A stretch of DNA of 64,000 bases from Chrysophaeum taylorii (GCA_029834535.1 JAQMWT010000238.1:62001-126000), one strand, 5' to 3'; counted from the stretch's first letter, positions 30,270 to 39,270 are shown. Program-made: numbers and translations. The notes: a model not told the origin generated them from the sequence alone.

Positions 30270-31271
30270 GCAACGCGGTTGGTTCGCGGCGTAGCGCGGG
30301 AGCATCGAGCAGAGCTTGGCGAACCAGAGGATCTGGAGGAGGTTGAGCGGGAAGAGGACAAAGGTGCGGGCGTCGTAGCCAACCGAAAGGCAGATGTGTC
30401 TGGTCACGAGAGGGAGGTAGACAACTCTGGCGAGCGCAAAGGCGGCGAGGAAGGCACAAAAGGCAGCAAAGGTTTTGTGGCGCTGCCAGTAGTGCATGAG
30501 GGGAGTGGAGGCCTCGACCAGCAAGACCCTGGAGCCCATGAGGCGGATGGGCTGGGTTTCCTGGAGGCAGCACGCGACGAGGACGAGGGCGATAAGCGCG
30601 TGAGTCGCGTACATCCAGTCGCGTATGAGAGAACACGTGATAAAATCGACCGCAAAGTAGGCGCAGGAAAAGGCGAGGGCCGCGATCGTGAAGTCGTGGG
30701 CCGAGGTGAAGAGGACGAGGACACAGACGACTACGGCGTGGACGTCGTGGACGGACGAATTGGCGACGAAGCGCTCGGGACCGGCGTGCGCGGCCACCGC
30801 ACCCCAGGCGAGGGCGAAGAGCAGCGTGCGGTCGAGGGGGGTCGGCGTGGTGACGAGCAAATAAAAGTAAAAAGGGAGCAAGTGCCAGAGCACGTGACAC
30901 CAAATCCACGACGGAGAGTCCCTCGAGTGATTGAGGTAGAACGCCAACGCGAAAGCGATCGTTGAAGCGGCGAGCGAGACCCACCACCAAGGGGAGGCCG
31001 CGTAGAGCCTGCACGCCCAGGCGACCATCGCCGTCGCGAACGTTACGTCGGGCCAGAACGGCCCTCGCCCCAGAAAGACGACATCACCCACGTACGACAG
31101 CACGGACTGGCACGGTCCGCAGCACGCGAAGGCGATCGCCCTGTCCCCGAACTTGGCCACGAGCTCCTCTCGCTTCAGACCCAGCACCAAAGCGCTCCAC
31201 AGGGCGAAGCTCCAGGACGAGAGTCGATACACCGTGTGGTGCCGTGCGATCCCATAACTCTTTTTCCCCAT
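30150..31271 (-). CDS. multi-pass membrane protein with C-terminal TLC-like domain
   Basis: The 373-residue product has about ten hydrophobic helices. The C-terminal half (HALIALVLVACCLQETQPIR, then LLVEASTPLMHYWQRHKTF, then LARVVYLPLVTRHI) follows the TRAM-LAG1-CLN8 (TLC) pattern of TLCD-type proteins, in which a conserved Glu-x-Ser-Thr-Pro segment precedes a Trp. The N-terminal half has SWIWCHVLWHLLPFYFYLL, with His pairs reminiscent of membrane hydrolases, but no family can be named. TLC proteins act in sphingolipid or lipid homeostasis. The frame is open to 31586, but that overlaps the next gene; the ATG at 31271 (MGKKSYG) is the reasonable start. A TTG repeat makes a poly-Asn tract near the C terminus. 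Confidence 0.7.
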
Positions 31272-31328
31272 AAGAAGAAACTTATTATTACCCCCTGCTC
31301 CTGCAACTACTAACGCCGAATAATACGT
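31272..31328. promoter_or_regulatory. 57-bp divergent intergenic region
   Basis: Only 57 bases separate the start codons of the TLC-like protein (minus) and the 99-residue protein (plus). The stretch is A/T-rich on the left and contains GAATAATACG near the plus-strand start. Promoter elements for both genes must lie here or inside the neighbouring coding regions. Confidence 0.45.
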
Positions 31329-31628
31329 ATGGACGACGATGACGAGCTGTGGTCGGTAGACGTCGTGGTGCGGGACAAGGTCATCACGGTGAGCTGCGGG
31401 GACGCGACGCAACGGATCAAATGGCTCGGCCACGTCAGCATCGCGAGGTACGACGAACGCAACTTCCAGGGCTGGAAGCAGCTCGGCGTCCCGACAAAGT
31501 TTGCACGCGCCGACGGCACCCAGCTCGACCCCGGCGCCGTCATTCGCGACACGATTCGAAACGGCGAGACCATCTTTGTCCACCACAGCCTCGACCCCCA
31601 GGACGCCGACCCAGCAGAACGGACCTAA
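31329..31628 (+). CDS. small acidic protein, possible ubiquitin-like fold
   Basis: A 99-residue frame: an acidic start (MDDDDELW), then a beta-strand-rich body (VDVVVRDKVITVSCGDATQ, IKWLGHVSIARYDERN, FARADGTQLDPGAVIRDTIR, GETIFVHH). The strand-turn-helix-strand pattern and the ending strand suggest a ubiquitin-like or PB1-like fold, but I cannot name a family. GC-rich third positions and its exact fit between flanking genes argue that it is real. Its stop codon abuts the stop codon of the convergent kinase gene with no intervening base. Confidence 0.65.
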   Translation: MDDDDELWSVDVVVRDKVITVSCGDATQRIKWLGHVSIARYDERNFQGWKQLGVPTKFARADGTQLDPGAVIRDTIRNGETIFVHHSLDPQDADPAERT

Positions 31629-32663
31629 TTAATGATTTAGACCACCACCTTCTTCTTCTTCTTCTTCTTCTTCTTCTTGATGGGACAACCACCCCCGCGA
31701 GAGGCGGCGCTCCGCCATGACCCCAAGCACCGTCGACCTGAATTTGCGGCGGAGGTTGTACTTGGTCATGTTGTCGATGAAGTACGGGAGGTGGAGGTTG
31801 GCGACCTCGTCGGTTTTCATCCACGGGTGTTCGAAGACCTGATCTGACGAAATACGCTTCGCCGGGTCGACTGTAAGGAGCCGCGTCACGAGATCCTTGG
31901 CCTGCTGCGAGACCGAGTCCCAGTACGGCGAGCCAAACTCGTAGGTTCCCGCCTTGATGAGCTTGAAGATGGCCGCGTTGTTGTTGTTTTCGTCGAAGAA
32001 CGGCGGGTAGCCGCACAACAGTATGTACAAGATGACGCCGAGCGACCAGAGGTCGCACTCCTTCCCGTAGCCTCGCTTCGTCAAAATTTCGGGGCTCACG
32101 TACCCGGGGGTCCCGCAGGCCGTCGAGAGGGCGTTCCTATCAGACAGCAGAGACGCGAGACCAAAGTCCGCGAGCTTGAGCGTCTCCGCCTCGGGGCCTT
32201 GGAAATCGGCATAAAGCAAATTCTCAGGTTTCAGGTCGCGATGGACGACCCCCTTGGCGTGACAGTGTCCGATCGCCTCCACCATCTGGGCGAAGGCCAC
32301 TCTCGCCTCGTGTTCGCCGTAGTGACTCTTCTCGACGATACGGTCGAACAGCTCGCCGCCCTTGCACAACTCGAGCACCATCACCAGGCTCGACTCAAAA
32401 CTGTAGATCTCGTGGAGGCACACGATGTTGTGGTGCGACACGCGTCGCATCGTCTTGATCTCCAAATCCAACGCCTCGACGTCGTTCTGGGACAACGCCT
32501 TCACATCAATAATCTTCACAGCACGCTCGATACTTCCGTCTCTCAGCGACGTCCCCAAAACAACCTTCGCAAAGCTCCCCTTTCCGAGCACGCGGCCCAG
32601 CTTGTAGTCCTGCCGCACGTCGTACTTGCGCACAAACGGATCCTTTTCCACGCCGACGTTCAT
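31629..32663 (-). CDS. CaMK-family serine/threonine protein kinase
   Basis: The 344-residue kinase is complete and looks catalytically competent: Gly-loop GKGSFAKV, AVKIID (ATP Lys), VHRDLKPENLL, LADFGLASLL (DFG), CGTPGYVSPEIL (APE), WSLGVILYILLCGYPPF and RLLTVDPAKRISSDQVFEHPW. This pattern is that of CaMKI/DCLK-like kinases. The segment after the kinase core (LPYFIDNMTKYNLRRKFRS) is a basic amphipathic stretch that could be an autoinhibitory, calmodulin-binding element. A TTC repeat on the plus strand encodes a poly-Glu run just before the end. A TTG codon precedes the chosen ATG. It is convergent, with zero spacing, with the 99-residue gene. Confidence 0.9.
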   Translation of the reverse strand: MNVGVEKDPFVRKYDVRQDYKLGRVLGKGSFAKVVLGTSLRDGSIERAVKIIDVKALSQNDVEALDLEIKTMRRVSHHNIVCLHEIYSFESSLVMVLELCKGGELFDRIVEKSHYGEHEARVAFAQMVEAIGHCHAKGVVHRDLKPENLLYADFQGPEAETLKLADFGLASLLSDRNALSTACGTPGYVSPEILTKRGYGKECDLWSLGVILYILLCGYPPFFDENNNNAAIFKLIKAGTYEFGSPYWDSVSQQAKDLVTRLLTVDPAKRISSDQVFEHPWMKTDEVANLHLPYFIDNMTKYNLRRKFRSTVLGVMAERRLSRGWLSHQEEEEEEEEEGGGLNH

Positions 32664-33892
32664 CAACGCAACCGTCTCTGGTTTTCGAGGAAGGGACGAT
32701 TGCAGGATATCGGAATTTTTGTCCGTTGGAAACCGGAAGATACACCGCGGAATACCGAGATACTGCTACAACACGAAATGAAATGAAATGAAATGAAATA
32801 AAATGAAGAAGACCTGCGACGGTTGTTCCTTTTTCACGAGATTGGCGGGGGTGAGAGAGGAGAGTGGGTGTACGCACGAGTGGGTGTGAGCCGATAATAG
32901 GGGCGGCAAGGCGCCAGCAGCCTAATAACTGTCCGGGCGCCGCCAGGGACCCGCGGCCGAGAGACGGAGGAGGGCCCGTTGGCGTTTCTGTAATCGCGGG
33001 CTCCCTGAAGTGTGCGTAATGTCGTTGCCGGAGGTGGGCGGTGGCTGCACCGCCTTCGACATACTGGAGGCCCGCAAGAAGGAGACGGGCACGCTCGCGG
33101 TGCGCCGTGATGGAGAGACGCCCGTAGAGAGGGTTAGTTTTTGTACTTTTTGGTGTTGGGGGAGTCTGAGCCGACGAAGCACGCCGGAACCGTGCGCATG
33201 CACGACTCGGGGTACACACAACCTCGCTAGTGTCGTTGGCGTCGAGGCGCCTCAGCTCTTCTGCGCCAATGTGGCGCCGCCTTCGACGCACACGGGCCTC
33301 GCCAGCAGAGCGCGAGCCTTCGCAAAGGCGCGCCGGGCGTCGTCGAGATCTCAGCAGAGCAGGGCGCGTTATTTTGAATGAACGCGCCCTCGTAAACTAT
33401 TGCGGCGTGGTCCTAAGCGAAATAGGCTGTCTATCCTACCCTCACATTTTAATTTGATTGATTGATTGATTGATTGATGGTCCCAATCAGTAGCACCACG
33501 TTTGCCTGCCTGTCCTGTCTGTCGCAAGAGACACAGCGCGCTCGTCGCGGCTGGTCACGTTTCAAGTCAACACCGCCTGGGCTATCTGCGATGGCGGCGG
33601 CCGACGTCGATGTCTCGGCTCTGCGTCGCTCATCAGTGCCCGCGCCACCACAGTCCGAAGAACAAACAAAGCCTATGTCGTCGGTCCGCAGCATTAATTC
33701 ATTTTCCTGCGTCGACTAGAACGACAACGCCAATTTCTTCATTCATTCGCCACCCACGGCCTGTGAATAGACAGACGCTATCTAATATAAGCTGCTTTTT
33801 GATCAGATCAGAGCGCGCTACAACACAAAACCTTCGAGTAATTAATAACTGTTTCCTCCTTACTCCTAAACCCCGATCGATCGAGGAGAAAG
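32664..33892. other. 1.2-kb repeat-bearing intergenic region
   Basis: Contains a GAAAT pentanucleotide run (about 32776-32803), a gagtgggtgt-type repeat near 32860-32900 shared with the window start, and a GATT run (about 33456-33478). A plus-strand frame from an ATG at 33019 (MSLPEVGGGCTAFDILEARK) is followed by a GT-type splice-like site at about 33133, but no downstream exon is recognisable. I do not call a gene. Confidence 0.4.
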
Positions 33893-35344
33893 ATGGCTAC
33901 TCCGCTGGCTCTCGCACCGAGGGAGAACATGGCGTTGACGCTCGCCGACAGCTTTTTGAACGACCTCGAGGCACTGGAGGCTTCGTCGGATGATGATGAT
34001 GATGAGGAGGAGGAGGCGCCCTTGGAGGAAGTGCTCGAGTCGATGGGGGGTCAGTTTGAGGAGATCGGGAAGCTGCGGGGGTCGGAGCGGTACCGGCGGC
34101 ACCTCGCGGCCATAAGAAAGGGTGAGGGGGGGGGGGAGTACCAGTTGATCGTGGAGTCGAACGAGGTGCTCGAGAAGATCGAGGCGGAGATCGGGGTCGT
34201 GCACCGGCGGGTCGAGGAGATTTACTCGAGGAAATTTCCCGAGCTCGGGACGCTGGTGCCGTCCAAGGTGGACTACGTGCGCGTGGTGAAGCGCATGCGG
34301 AACGAGACCGACATGACAAAGGTTGACCTGAGCGACATTTTGCCGCCGTCGGTGGTGATGGTGGTGTCGGTGACGGGATCGACGACGTCGGGGGGCGAGC
34401 TGTCGTCGCGGGAGCTCGAGGCGTGCGTAGCCGGGTGCGACGAGGTGCTGGGGCTCGAAGAGGACAAGGGCGTGATTCTGGAGTACATCGAAGCGCGCAT
34501 GGCTGCCCTCGCCCCGAATCTGACGCGGCTGCTGAATTCGTCGGGGCTCGCCGCGATGCTCGTCGGAATGGCGGGCGGCCTCGACAAGCTCGCGGTGGTG
34601 CCCGCGTGCAACCTGACCGTGATGGGGCAGGAGAAGCGGACCGAACTGGGAGGGTTTGGGATGACGGCCGCCATGCCGCACACGGGGGTGTTGTTCTTCT
34701 GCGACCTCGTCCAGACGGCGCCGGGCTTTCTTCAGAAGAAGGTGCTGAAGATGATCGCGAGCAAGGCGTCCCTGGCGGCGCGGGTCGACGCGTTTGGGTC
34801 GGGGGGGGCGCAGGGCCAGCAGATGCGGGACGAGATAAAAACGAAAATCGAGAAGCTCTGCGAGCCCCCCAAGGCCCAGAAGGTCAAGGCGCTCCCGCCC
34901 CCCGACGTAATGACGGGAAAGAAGAAGCGCGGAGGGAAGAGGGTGCGCAAGGCTAACGACAAGCTACGGATGACGGAGATGCGGACCCTCGCGGCCAAGC
35001 GCGCCTTTGGTCTCGAGGCGGCGACCGAGTACGGCGACGATAGCATGGGCTTGGACACGGGGCTGTTGACGGGCGACTCGAACAGCGCGCGCGCTCCTTT
35101 GGTCAAGGACAAGAAGAAGAAGAAGAGCGATTCTTCTTCTGCGTCCGAGCCCAAGCGGAAGATGGTGGTCCAGATGTCGTCGTCGGGGGCGACGAACGGG
35201 CTCTCCTCCTCTTTGGTGTTCACGCCCGTCCAGGGTATCGAGCTCGCGAATCCCACCGCGCAGCAGCAGCAGCAGAAGGTGGACGCGGCGAACGAGAAGT
35301 GGTTTTCCTCGTCCTCGGGGTTCCAGTCGGCGCTCCCCCAGTAG
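33893..35344 (+). CDS. PRP31: U4/U6 snRNP component Prp31
   Basis: Prp31 bridges U4 snRNA/15.5K and the U5 snRNP and is needed to form the tri-snRNP. The 483-residue product shows, in order: an acidic N terminus, a NOSIC-type coiled coil (YQLIVESNEVLEKIEAEIGVV, KFPELGTLVPSKVDYVRVVK), the Nop domain (NLTRLLNSSGLAAMLVGMAGGL, ACNLTVMGQEKRTELGGF, HTGVLFFCDLVQTAPGFLQKK) and the Prp31 C-terminal basic region (KKKRGGKRVRKANDKLRMTEMR). Length is near the usual 470-500. No introns in this copy. Its presence shows that the spliceosome is maintained despite the intron-poor window. Confidence 0.95.
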   Translation: MATPLALAPRENMALTLADSFLNDLEALEASSDDDDDEEEEAPLEEVLESMGGQFEEIGKLRGSERYRRHLAAIRKGEGGGEYQLIVESNEVLEKIEAEIGVVHRRVEEIYSRKFPELGTLVPSKVDYVRVVKRMRNETDMTKVDLSDILPPSVVMVVSVTGSTTSGGELSSRELEACVAGCDEVLGLEEDKGVILEYIEARMAALAPNLTRLLNSSGLAAMLVGMAGGLDKLAVVPACNLTVMGQEKRTELGGFGMTAAMPHTGVLFFCDLVQTAPGFLQKKVLKMIASKASLAARVDAFGSGGAQGQQMRDEIKTKIEKLCEPPKAQKVKALPPPDVMTGKKKRGGKRVRKANDKLRMTEMRTLAAKRAFGLEAATEYGDDSMGLDTGLLTGDSNSARAPLVKDKKKKKSDSSSASEPKRKMVVQMSSSGATNGLSSSLVFTPVQGIELANPTAQQQQQKVDAANEKWFSSSSGFQSALPQ

Positions 35345-35388
35345 CCCCCCGGAAACGTGGTGGTGCTCTAGTTGGTTTTCAACTCGTC

Positions 35389-36726
35389 CTAGACTACGGG
35401 GATCTGGTCGGCGGGGAGTCGGGGGTCTCCGAGGGGATAGAGGTGGCCCTCGTGGAGAACCGAAAGGTCGGCGAGGCGCCAGCGGGTCCGGATAGTCGCG
35501 AGGATGCTGGGGGCGTAGTCGCGGTCGATGAGACGGCGCGTCTGGTCGGGAAGGGTCGAGTAGGCGCGCCAGAAGGTCCAGCCGGCAACGTCCCTTGGCT
35601 TGCCGCAGTGCGCGCACGCCGTCAAGCCCGGGGCGTTGGCGCCGAATCTGCCCGTCTCAAAGCGCGAGTGGTAGCACCCGAGGCAGCGCCACGCGTCCCG
35701 GGGTCCCGGGGGATATTGGCGGAAATCGAAGAGAACGGCCGAGTTGCTCGAGGGCGTCTCGCCGCGGGTCGTCAAGAAGTCGGGCGTCCAGGTGGAGAGC
35801 TCGTACTCGCGGTCCCGCCAGCTGCCTTGGCCGCGCGACTGGACCACAGATTCGAGTTCGCCGGGCACCGCCCGGTGCGCGCGCGGAGCTTCGGGCGGCG
35901 AATCGTCGACGTTCTCGACCCTCAAGACGCTCAGTTTCCGGTGCGGCTCGAGGCCGTTCCAGTGGCGCCAATACTCGCCAGACCGCCACAGGAGCGTAAA
36001 GTGGTCGCCGCCGTGCAGCACAAAAATCGGGAGCTCGGGCGTCTTGAGCCCTCTGGAGACGACCGCGTTCGTCTCGTCGCGCGCGAGGAAGCCGATCGTC
36101 CCCCTCTCGCGGGGGGAAAAGAAGGACCCCGCCGCAACCCCGCGCACGAGGAGGTCGATGAGCTCGGGCCCGCAGAAGGCGTGGGGGCTTGAGACGAGGG
36201 GGAGCGAGGACCCCGGCTCGGAAGCGACGTCGTTCCTGACCGCTTCCGCGCCGCGCGTCAGGACGAGCGACAGGCAGAAGAGCGCGAGGCCTCCCGGCCG
36301 GAAGAAGTCATCCACTCCCCCGTCCTCCGAAATTTCCCCCCCGACGCGGTCTCTCCACCGTGCGAATTTGGGGCTACCGCACCGTCCGAGAGCCGAGACC
36401 ATCGCCTCGCTCACGGCATCGCGCGCGGGCCTCGCTTCGGCCGCGAGAGCAAGCGCGTTCAGAGCCGCGAGGGCGCCGCACGGCCCGTTCTCTCGCTGCA
36501 CGAGCAGCGGGAGATCCTCCGAAGACTCCAGCACCTCGATGCCCTGAAGCCACGCGCCGGGCACGCCCGACTCTCCAAAGAGGATCGAATGCGCCTCGGA
36601 GGAGGACGACGAAACGCCCATCACCTCGTCGTGGAGCCGGATGGCCGCCTCCACCGACCCGGCCATCTCCAAGAATTGGGCGGCCTCGAGGGCACCGCAC
36701 CCCGTCGCGCCGCGGATCAAGTCCAT
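35389..36726 (-). CDS. MINDY-3/4-type deubiquitinase
   Basis: The 445-residue protein fits the MINDY (DUF4205) Cys protease family, which trims Lys48-linked ubiquitin chains. The catalytic Cys lies in QRENGPCGALAALNAL (Cys83). The later LPIFVLHGGDHFTLLW carries the catalytic His (His242), and GTIGFLARDE matches the family strand before it. An N-terminal UBA-like helix bundle (residues 1-37, AAQFLEMAGSVEAAIRLHDE) may bind ubiquitin. A C-terminal C-x2-C...C-x2-C zinc finger (WRCLGC ... CAHCGKPRD) is followed by a helical segment. It is convergent with Prp31, 44 bases between stops. Confident family call; which MINDY subgroup is uncertain. Confidence 0.85.
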   Translation of the reverse strand: MDLIRGATGCGALEAAQFLEMAGSVEAAIRLHDEVMGVSSSSSEAHSILFGESGVPGAWLQGIEVLESSEDLPLLVQRENGPCGALAALNALALAAEARPARDAVSEAMVSALGRCGSPKFARWRDRVGGEISEDGGVDDFFRPGGLALFCLSLVLTRGAEAVRNDVASEPGSSLPLVSSPHAFCGPELIDLLVRGVAAGSFFSPRERGTIGFLARDETNAVVSRGLKTPELPIFVLHGGDHFTLLWRSGEYWRHWNGLEPHRKLSVLRVENVDDSPPEAPRAHRAVPGELESVVQSRGQGSWRDREYELSTWTPDFLTTRGETPSSNSAVLFDFRQYPPGPRDAWRCLGCYHSRFETGRFGANAPGLTACAHCGKPRDVAGWTFWRAYSTLPDQTRRLIDRDYAPSILATIRTRWRLADLSVLHEGHLYPLGDPRLPADQIPVV

Positions 36727-36854
36727 TCTTTATTCTGGCCGACTCGGGGGGTATCCTAAAGGGATCCGGGCTCGACCTCGAGCAGGGGTAACTAACTCTG
36801 AGCCGGGCAATGATACCTTTGCTTTAGTTCGAGCGGGTGGAGTTGCTCCGTAGG

Positions 36855-37080
36855 ATGCTTAAACTCGGATTTCGAGAGAGCGCGAGCTCAAACGCACGTC
36901 GGATCCCGCGGACTTCCGACAGAACATCCGGCGGACACACCACACACAAGGGCGCACCGCAGAGGAGCATGCTGTCTCAGCTCGCTCCAGAGTCGCGGCG
37001 CTCCCCTCGGCCTCCTTTCCTCGTAGGAGGGTCGAGCCCTCGCCAGCCGCCATCTCCGTCGTAAGAGGTGTCTGTCGCCT
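36855..37080. repeat. dispersed repeat copy, related to 48690-48912
   Basis: The stretch starting with GAGAGAGCGCGAGCTCAAA, through CTCGCGGACTTCC-like and CCAGAG(T/C)CGCGGCGCTCCCCTC sequence, to a TAAGAGG(T/C)GT-type end is collinear with DNA at the 3' end of the tyrosine-recombinase relic. Both copies have diverged by substitutions and indels, so this is a second 3' fragment of the same transposon family. Confidence 0.6.
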
Positions 37081-37090
37081 CGGCGCTAGC

Positions 37091-37223
37091 AGAGCACTGG
37101 TGAGGTAGCAGAGCACTGGTGAGGTAGCTGAGCACTGGTGAGGTAGCTGAGCACTGGTGAGGTTGCAGAGCACTGGTGAGGTAGCAGAGCACTGGTGAGG
37201 TAGCTGAGCACTGGTGAGGCAGC
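37091..37223. repeat. seven tandem copies of a 19-bp repeat
   Basis: The unit (A/T)GAGCACTGGTGAGGTAGC occurs seven times head to tail (7 x 19 = 133 bases). The only variation is at the first base and at the fourth-to-last base (A, T or C). It is a minisatellite beside the transposon fragment. Confidence 0.9.
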
Positions 37224-37424
37224 TGCCGCACGGAAAGAAAGCCGCGCATGCTACCTGAGCCGGGACGTAAGCAGCCCTCGAGCACCCGTCGTGGTCATCG
37301 TCGACGTGGTGTTTGAGCCGTGGGCAAGAAGTGACTATTGTCCTTCTTCTCCCAGAGATGCGGCCCCCAAGCTTACTTATTATTCGCAGTTATTATAGTC
37401 ATGTTATTGCCTCAGGGGCTTGTT

Positions 37425-38666
37425 TCATTGCAGCGTAAGGACGCGCTTGAGGAGGGGCGAGTGGCTGGTGAGCTTGTAGACAGCCTCCCAATCTTCGACC
37501 GGCGTATCGAAGACGACTTTGTCCGCGAGGTCGGCCGTCGTCCCGGAAACGGCTGCGTTGAGCCGGTGGAGGAGGGCGATGGACAGCCCCTTCTGGACAT
37601 CGTAGTCGACCCCGAAAAAACCCTGGATCGCGTCCGACCCGAAGATCAGCTCATCCCAAAAGCTGAAGAGCGTGACGGCGCCGTTAGTAAACGGAATGGG
37701 GATAGGGATGCGGAACGAGTCCTCGTACCCCACGTGGCTCCCTACCATGATTCGCGCGAGTGCCGATCTCTTGGGCGGCGCGGCGTCGTACACGTCTTTC
37801 ACCGAGCTCGGGGAGACGATCTGGTCCTGATCGGCCGAGACGAGCACGATTTCTGGTTCTGAGGATCCATAGGCATCGAAAAGTTTGGGGTATGTCGCCG
37901 GATCTCCCGCGAGGTGCGGATTGAGTTCGGTCTTCACAGCGCCATCCGAGAGGGGGGACATGACGAAAATCGACGCGGCGTCCTTCCCATCTCTGAGGAG
38001 CGACGGCACGACGAGGGCGCCGGCGCCTCCCATCGAATGCCCCACGAAGGAAAGCACCCCCAGCTCCTTCCGGAGCATTTCGACGCTCCGGAGGCCGTCG
38101 ATGATCAGGGCGCTCTGCAGTTTCGCTCTCAGTTTCCACCACCCCGACACCGTTTCTACTTTCTCGAAGATAACGTCGAAAAGCCACGTCTTTGGGGCGA
38201 CCACTTCCAGCCCCGACGCCGCCATGGCGCGCAGCATCGTTTCGTAGTTTTTCGGTTGTTGCGAGAAGCCGTGCAAGAACACGACGCCGCCTTTTGGCGA
38301 GCCTTCCGCCGGCAACAACACGACCGCCTTCGCCTTCCGCGATACTTCGACCGCCTCCCGCGACAGCGGCGGTGTCCGCATTGGCAGCTCCACCGTGCCC
38401 TGTTTCACCGCTACCCCGGTCGTTGCCTCCTCGCCGTTCGCGTCAACGATTACCGTTTTCCACTCCGCGCTTCTCGCGACCTGCGGCAATGCCAGCGCCA
38501 ACAACGCCGCGGATACTCCCTTCGCCGTCTTCTTGAGGGCCATCTTCTTCTGCGCGGGGCTCAGAGACCACGCGTCGGCCTTCGGCGCTTTCGCCGCGAG
38601 CTCGAATCCGCCGACGGCCGCCGCGACGAAGCATGCGAGCTTCAAGTCGGAAGACGACCCACGCAT
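37425..38666 (-). CDS. chlorophyllase-like / dienelactone-type alpha/beta hydrolase, probably plastid-targeted
   Basis: The 413-residue serine hydrolase has an N-terminal hydrophobic signal (CFVAAAVGGFELAAKA), then a basic stretch and a second hydrophobic segment (AALLALALPQVARSA). This arrangement could be a bipartite plastid presequence with a thylakoid-type second signal. The fold shows VVFLHGF (oxyanion region), nucleophile elbow GHSMG (Ser211), VLVSADQDQIVS (acid residue about 279-281) and GSHVGYED (His311). These follow the chlorophyllase/PETase-like hydrolase pattern. The natural ester substrate (chlorophyll, lipid or other) cannot be decided from sequence. Confidence 0.8.
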   Translation of the reverse strand: MRGSSSDLKLACFVAAAVGGFELAAKAPKADAWSLSPAQKKMALKKTAKGVSAALLALALPQVARSAEWKTVIVDANGEEATTGVAVKQGTVELPMRTPPLSREAVEVSRKAKAVVLLPAEGSPKGGVVFLHGFSQQPKNYETMLRAMAASGLEVVAPKTWLFDVIFEKVETVSGWWKLRAKLQSALIIDGLRSVEMLRKELGVLSFVGHSMGGAGALVVPSLLRDGKDAASIFVMSPLSDGAVKTELNPHLAGDPATYPKLFDAYGSSEPEIVLVSADQDQIVSPSSVKDVYDAAPPKRSALARIMVGSHVGYEDSFRIPIPIPFTNGAVTLFSFWDELIFGSDAIQGFFGVDYDVQKGLSIALLHRLNAAVSGTTADLADKVVFDTPVEDWEAVYKLTSHSPLLKRVLTLQ

Positions 38667-39169
38667 AGCAACAAGAACTCTTGACTGCTCGACTCACTAC
38701 TTCAAGGATTTTGGACTTCAAACTACAACGACGACCTTTGTTGAAGTTCGACTCGTGTCGACCTATCGATCATCAGAACTACTTCCCATCTAGGAAGTTT
38801 GAACACAAAATTCTTCAGGTTATTATTAGACACCCTTGTAATCCTGAACTTGTCGCACCTTTCGTCCATCTCGACCTCGTTTCCGCACCCGAACGACTCG
38901 TAGCGAAAGAAAGAAAAACGTGTTCTTAGCACAGGTGGCGGCGGCTGGAAGTTGGTAGAAAGCGCCGCAAACGACGACGCCCTTTATTGCACTGCACGCA
39001 AAGGCGATGTGATATCAAAAGCCGCACGTGGTTGTTTGGGCACTGACTTTTTTTTGAGGGCACGCGCGTGTGTCCACACACCATCGAAAGCACGTTGAGT
39101 TACGTACTACGCCGCCGCCATTTTTTGCGAGCGAGAATGCGCACTATTGGACATTGATGAGACGAGCGG

Positions 39170-39270
39170 CTGACTTTCATTTGGCACTACTACTATCCTA
39201 TTATTCTGCCCTTGACTTCGACTGACTTTCATTTGGCACTACTATCCTATTATTCTGCCCTTGACTTCGA
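39170..39270. repeat. two-copy tandem duplication, about 50 bp
   Basis: CTGACTTTCATTTGGCACTA... to ...GCCCTTGACTTCGA occurs at 39170-39221 (52 bases) and again at 39222-39270 (49 bases). The copies are identical except for one extra CTA triplet in the first, so the duplication is recent. Confidence 0.95.

Noticed and set aside
31272-31586. Longer start for the TLC-like protein
   Set aside because: The extension lies antisense over the 99-residue gene and is not hydrophobic; ATG 31271 is preferred.
33019-33381. Plus-strand frame with a GT-like donor site near 33133
   Set aside because: No recognisable downstream exon or family; the first 38 codons alone are not enough to call a gene.
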